Source: BOG-908 sp964247675
Lineage (GTDB): Bacteria; Pseudomonadota; Alphaproteobacteria; Acetobacterales; Acetobacteraceae
Direction: 5' to 3'
DNA length: 64,000 bases
NCBI GenBank assembly: GCA_964247675.1
Contig: CAXTVW010000001.1
Coordinates: 1-64,000 of the forward strand
Under the pieces are notes generated by a model, which was given only the letters and a program-made list of their open reading frames with translations, ran no database searches and had not been told where the DNA came from. How positions within the stretch are numbered: position 1 is the first letter of the stretch; each line of letters begins with the position of its first letter. The position numbers were made by a program, and so were the translations under genes. Of the stretch, positions 60,510 to 64,000 are shown one piece after another.

Positions 60510-62396
60510 CTAAGGTGTGGTGCGGACGCGTTCGGCCCGGGGATGGGCGACCACGCCCCGGCATGGCGGCATCTGGCGTAGCTCGGCGGCCGGATGGATC
60601 ACGTTCAGCGCGCGTTCGCGTGCCCAGATGATCGCGCTGCTCCTGCTGTGCACGTCGATCTTGCTGTAGAGCGCGGCCACGTGGTTTCGCACCGTCGAGC
60701 GCGTCAGGCTCAGCCGGCTGGCGATTTCAGCATCGCCCCAGCCGTGGCTGATCATCGCCAGCACCTCACGTTCCCGCTTCGTCAGGTCGTCGAGCTCGCC
60801 CGCCTTTACACGCGGCGTGCCTGGCACCCGGACGCTGGCCAGCTTCTCGACGACGCTGCGGCTGAACCAGGAGGTGTCGCTCATAACCGCTTCGATCGCG
60901 CGGAACATCTGCTGCTCGTCGAAGCGGCCGCTTGCCGCGTCCTGCAGGATGACCAGCGCGCAGCTCTGGCTGGAGACCTGGACCGCCGTCGCCGTCGCCT
61001 GGACATCGAGCAGGGCGCCGTCAGCCGCCTTGAGGCGCATTGCCGCCCCCCGCAGCGGCCGGCCCGCACGCAACTCGCGCTCGAACCGCTGGCGCGCGGC
61101 GCTCGGCTCGAAGATGGCCAGCTCGTCCATCGGGCGGCCGGTCAGCGTGTCCGGTGCGTGCCCGGTCAGCGAAAGCAAGGCAGGGTTGGTGTGCAGGATG
61201 CGCCCGTCCTCCAACCTGCGCACCAGCATGGGGACGGGGGAAAGCGTGAACAGCGCGGTGAACTTGGCTTCGCTGAAATGGTGTTCGGTCAGGTTCTCGA
61301 TCACGCAGGTCACACAACGTATAGTCTGGCCGTCCAGCACGGGGCGTCCGGCAAGCCTCACCCGCAGCGTGCCGCCCCGGCTTGTCAGCAGCTCGCACGC
61401 ACGGTCTTCCGCCAGGCCGCAATCGGCAAGCCCGGGCCAGAACACGTCCCTAAAAAAGCGTATGGACGAACCGGCGAGGAACTCCACGATGTGGTGTCCG
61501 AAGAAATCGGCAGACGCGTAGCCGAGCAGGTCGAGCAGCGCGTCGCTTGCGGCAACCACACGCCGCTCCGCGTCAAGCACGAAGATTGGCGCCGGGATCA
61601 TGTCGCACAGCCACGCCGGCGTCGCCGCTTCCCACCCGAAGAGACTGCGGGCCGGGGTGGCGGCACCCGCATGCGTGTCCGATCTGCCCGGGGCGACAAG
61701 CCGGTCCGCTTCCAGCATCACCGGCCACTTGGTCTGGCCATCCTCCGGCACGGCCCTGCCGCTGCCTGCCGCCGGGCTGCAGGCAGCGGGAAGGCAAATT
61801 GCGTCGGGATGGTTCACCAAGATTGCGGGCAAGCAGGATGAAGATGCATGCCCCCCGCCTGCACGGCCGGTGCCGGCACCGCTTGCAGGTGCGCCGTCCA
61901 CGTTCGCGATGATCGGCTCGCGGCACTGCAGGAGGGCGGCGGCCGGTCCGATTCCATCAGGGAAAGCCTGCCCCGCTCCCGCGCCTGCTGCCTGCGCGCC
62001 TGCTACCGGAACGGCGCGCACTGAAATGGTGATGGCGTGCCCCACCACACGCTCGGCCGCCCGCAGCACGGTCGTGCGGACATGACAGTCCGCTCGCATG
62101 TCCTGCGGCTGCCGCGGTGCCTGGTCCCGTGCTGGCCGCGCAGTCTGCAGACCCGGGCCGTCGGGGTCCGCCTTCAGCGAAGACGGGCACAGGGCACACA
62201 GCCTGTCCATGTACTCGCCGGGCAGGGCTCCGAGTTCGCTCAAGCTGCTCACCCCGTGCAGCGCGTGAGCGGCGGCGTTGGCCCATCTGGGGATGCCGTC
62301 CGGGTCTAGCAGGACGACAGCGTCCGAGGAGGCCAGGCCGTAACGTATCGCTCGGTCGAACGGATCAGGGGACGGATCAATCTGCGCGGCGCACAT
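60510..62396 (-). CDS. PAS-domain LuxR-type transcriptional regulator
   Basis: The 628-aa protein has three PAS-like sensory regions, seen as DAVVLLDPDGIPRWANAAAHALHG (N-terminal), FVLDAERRVVAASDALLDLLGYASADFFG (middle) and MLVRRLEDGRILHTNPALLSLTGHAPDTLTGR (third). Between the first and second is a long low-complexity stretch. The C-terminal LuxR HTH is KREREVLAMISHGWGDAEIASRLSLTRSTVRNHVAALYSKIDVHSR. ATG at 62396 with AAGGAA upstream. It is the likely regulator of the ACP block and possibly of the GH16 gene on the other side of the intergenic region. Confidence 0.85.
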   Translation of the reverse strand: MCAAQIDPSPDPFDRAIRYGLASSDAVVLLDPDGIPRWANAAAHALHGVSSLSELGALPGEYMDRLCALCPSSLKADPDGPGLQTARPARDQAPRQPQDMRADCHVRTTVLRAAERVVGHAITISVRAVPVAGAQAAGAGAGQAFPDGIGPAAALLQCREPIIANVDGAPASGAGTGRAGGGHASSSCLPAILVNHPDAICLPAACSPAAGSGRAVPEDGQTKWPVMLEADRLVAPGRSDTHAGAATPARSLFGWEAATPAWLCDMIPAPIFVLDAERRVVAASDALLDLLGYASADFFGHHIVEFLAGSSIRFFRDVFWPGLADCGLAEDRACELLTSRGGTLRVRLAGRPVLDGQTIRCVTCVIENLTEHHFSEAKFTALFTLSPVPMLVRRLEDGRILHTNPALLSLTGHAPDTLTGRPMDELAIFEPSAARQRFERELRAGRPLRGAAMRLKAADGALLDVQATATAVQVSSQSCALVILQDAASGRFDEQQMFRAIEAVMSDTSWFSRSVVEKLASVRVPGTPRVKAGELDDLTKREREVLAMISHGWGDAEIASRLSLTRSTVRNHVAALYSKIDVHSRSSAIIWARERALNVIHPAAELRQMPPCRGVVAHPRAERVRTTP

Positions 62397-62445
62397 GCTG
62401 AATTCCTTCTGGAACGATACTGTTATGCACCGGTGACAGCGGAAC

Positions 62446-62461
62446 CCAATACAACTATTGG
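62446..62461. promoter_or_regulatory. Perfect 6-bp dyad upstream of the LuxR regulator
   Basis: CCAATA-N4-TATTGG, about 50 nt upstream of the regulator start. Possible autoregulatory operator. Confidence 0.4.
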
Positions 62462-62724
62462 CGTTTGCGGAACCCCAACAACAACACATTTTCGTGCAGT
62501 ATAGTGCTGCGAAAGCCGGGACGATTTTGAAAGTCCCCTGATATATACTTGCACGTGTAAATGCCGACAGGAAGCTGCGACTGACGCGTACAGCACAATC
62601 TGCGATTGCGAAACCGCTTTACTGATTGCGTGTCAGGTTGCGACCCAGCAAGTCTGATGCCGGAACGTAACAAACGGTTTTGCTGGTCGATTTCAGGGAT
62701 CGGGTCAAGTCAAGTGCGAGCGCA

Positions 62725-62740
62725 TGTGATCCGTATCACG
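62725..62740. promoter_or_regulatory. Crp/Fnr-like binding site
   Basis: TGTGA-N6-TCACG matches the Crp consensus TGTGA-N6-TCACA in nine of ten positions. Lies about 365 nt upstream of the GH16 start and 330 nt upstream of the LuxR start. Confidence 0.5.
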
Positions 62741-63104
62741 AAATATATTCTTAATCGTGATGATCATTCTATCGTTGTCCATCCGTCTTTCTTGCGAATA
62801 CAATTCTATAAGGTCTTCAGGCTCAACTGGACCGGCCCCTTCAGCCATCCTCAGCTGGCTCTGAAAACGCCTGGGCATTGCCGGACCAGCGGACCGGACG
62901 CTTGGTGCCAGGGGGAGCGTCACGTTGGTGCATCATCATAAGTGGGACATTTCAACGAAATTTCCTGTTGAATACAGGGCAGTCCTGCTTTACACGATTT
63001 TGTGAGCCAGGAAGGGGGCCGGTCGACAATGTGTCGCCGGCGAGCCGCTTCCCGGGGCGTATGTTGATTTGTGTTCGGCCGGTCATAGTAAAGGAATAAG
63101 CGTT

Positions 63105-63890
63105 TTGAAGTACAAGATGGGGGCCGTAGCTTGCGCGCTGCTGACGACGGTTTTCGTTTCTGACGCGTTGCATGCGCAAACGGTCCACACCCCATTCAGC
63201 CCGTGGACGGGCAACACATCGCCGAGCGGCCTGTTCCGCCTCGACGGTGACTGGGTGGGTACCGGAGGCAACATGCTGTCGCTGCAGAACGACCGGTTCA
63301 TCACGTCGTTCAACGGGGAGAACGGCGGTTTTATCCAGCTCACGGTGCCCGGCGGCCAGACCGCCACCCCCTACAAGGCGGCCGAGTGGGCCTCCACCGG
63401 CGGCCTGTCGGGCACCAACACCCACGGTTACGGATACGGCTATTACGAGACGCGCATGCAGGTCAGCAGCACGCCAGGCGTATGCGCCTCATTCTTCTGG
63501 ATCGAGGCGCCGAACTACGGGCCGCACGAGTGGGACATCGAGTTCCTGACGAACGAGAGCTGGATCGGCAGCGCCAACAGCGGCCAGGTCCACCTGACGC
63601 TGCACCCCAGCAACGCGACCTACATCCTGCAACTGCCGTTCAACCCGTCCAAGGCGATGCACCGCTACGGCTTCCTGTGGAAGTCCGGCACGATCACCTT
63701 CACGGTTGACGGCAAGGCCGCCTACACGACCAGCAACGCCGACCTGAACACCACCGCGCAGGGCTTCATCATGGCCAACGAGTGGACCGGCAACCCGAAC
63801 TGGGGCGGCGGGCCGCCGAAGGCCGACGCTGTCACCACCTACGACTACGCCAGGTTCGGCGCGGGACTTCCTGCCATTCCGGCCTGGTAG
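63105..63890 (+). CDS. GH16-family secreted endoglycanase (paralogue of the gene at 46155)
   Basis: 261 aa with signal peptide (KMGAVACALLTTVFVSDALHAQ). The GH16 core carries the E-x-D-x-E motif as EWDIEF (Glu142, Asp144, Glu146), preceded by VCASFFWIEAPNYGP. The core closely matches the 46155 gene from VCASFF to the shared terminal PAW, so the two are duplicates. TTG at 63105 with AGGA upstream is preferred because it gives a Lys-rich n-region; ATG at 63117 is an alternative. This copy has a cleavable signal and no Pro-rich linker, unlike the other, suggesting different localisation. Confidence 0.85.
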   Translation: MKYKMGAVACALLTTVFVSDALHAQTVHTPFSPWTGNTSPSGLFRLDGDWVGTGGNMLSLQNDRFITSFNGENGGFIQLTVPGGQTATPYKAAEWASTGGLSGTNTHGYGYGYYETRMQVSSTPGVCASFFWIEAPNYGPHEWDIEFLTNESWIGSANSGQVHLTLHPSNATYILQLPFNPSKAMHRYGFLWKSGTITFTVDGKAAYTTSNADLNTTAQGFIMANEWTGNPNWGGGPPKADAVTTYDYARFGAGLPAIPAW

Positions 63891-64000
63891 GACGTCTCTG
63901 GCCGGCGGCCGCGCGCTTGCGGCCGCCGGCTATCCTCGGCGGCGGAACAGGCCGGCACCATCGCCACGTAGGACGCCGCCCGCATGTCCAGGCGATAGAG
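63891..64000. other. Window end, no feature seen
   Basis: The last 110 nt after the GH16 stop show no recognisable gene or site; a further gene may begin beyond the window. Confidence 0.4.

Larger units (their letters stand above)
62397..63104. other. Low-GC intergenic control region between the LuxR regulator and the GH16 gene
   Basis: About 700 nt without a credible gene, markedly lower in GC content than the rest. Contains a dyad at 62446-62461 and a Crp-like dyad at 62725-62740. Suggests a multi-input divergent promoter. Confidence 0.6.

Overview
The window is high-GC, densely packed DNA from an alphaproteobacterium. It most likely comes from an Acetobacteraceae/Rhodospirillales-type methylotroph or acidophile. 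This rests on gene content and on a dispersed repeat that I associate with that group; no 16S gene is present, so the taxonomy is inference. Many genes overlap by 1-13 nt, and GTG and TTG starts are common.

Layout. (a) 1-7.1 kb is an envelope block: a 46-aa membrane peptide, lpxK, waaA (kdtA), a DUF374 acyltransferase, a GT4 glycosyltransferase, an LpxH-like phosphoesterase and a TylF-type methyltransferase. (b) 7.1-15.6 kb is a PQQ/lanthanide-type alcohol oxidation block. It holds a 27-residue pqqA peptide gene, a GAF-Fis regulator, a XoxF/ExaF-like quinoprotein dehydrogenase carrying the extra lanthanide-associated Asp, a fusion of a XoxJ-like binding protein with a cytochrome c, an aldehyde dehydrogenase and a porin. 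(c) 16.0-23.2 kb is a C1/serine-cycle cluster, glyA-ftfL-sgaA-hprA-mtdA-fchA. Its last four genes have the order known from Methylorubrum extorquens. Together (b) and (c) would oxidise methanol or another alcohol in the periplasm and move C1 units through tetrahydrofolate into the serine cycle. The rest of that cycle (mtkAB, mcl, ppc) is not in the window. A tRNA-Arg(CCU) follows.

(d) 23.7-36.3 kb is a catabolic accessory block: a TonB receptor, acyl-CoA ligase, TetR regulator, MFS carrier and secreted carboxylesterase, then a TfoX-like protein, two TetR-regulated units (an SDR and a haloalkane dehalogenase) and candidate operators. (e) 36.5-41.2 kb holds a 1031-aa CHAT-protease protein translationally coupled to a 123-aa partner, followed by wrecks of an IS66 transposase and a DUF1016-type nuclease. 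This is a possible uncharacterised protease-effector (conflict) module.

(f) 41.2-64 kb is an exopolysaccharide locus: deacetylase, polymerase/ligase, flippase, two GT2 enzymes, a WecG/TagA glycosyltransferase, a BY-kinase and the initiating phosphoglycosyltransferase. Two paralogous GH16 enzymes lie at and near its ends. Embedded in it are a MetY-like and a MetA-like enzyme, an acyltransferase, an ACP/acyl-AMP-ligase/SDR trio and a PAS-LuxR regulator.

Thirteen copies of an A/T-rich inverted-repeat element are scattered between genes. The small hairpins in their arms show compensatory base changes, and the element forms the 3' ends of lpxK and the flippase gene.
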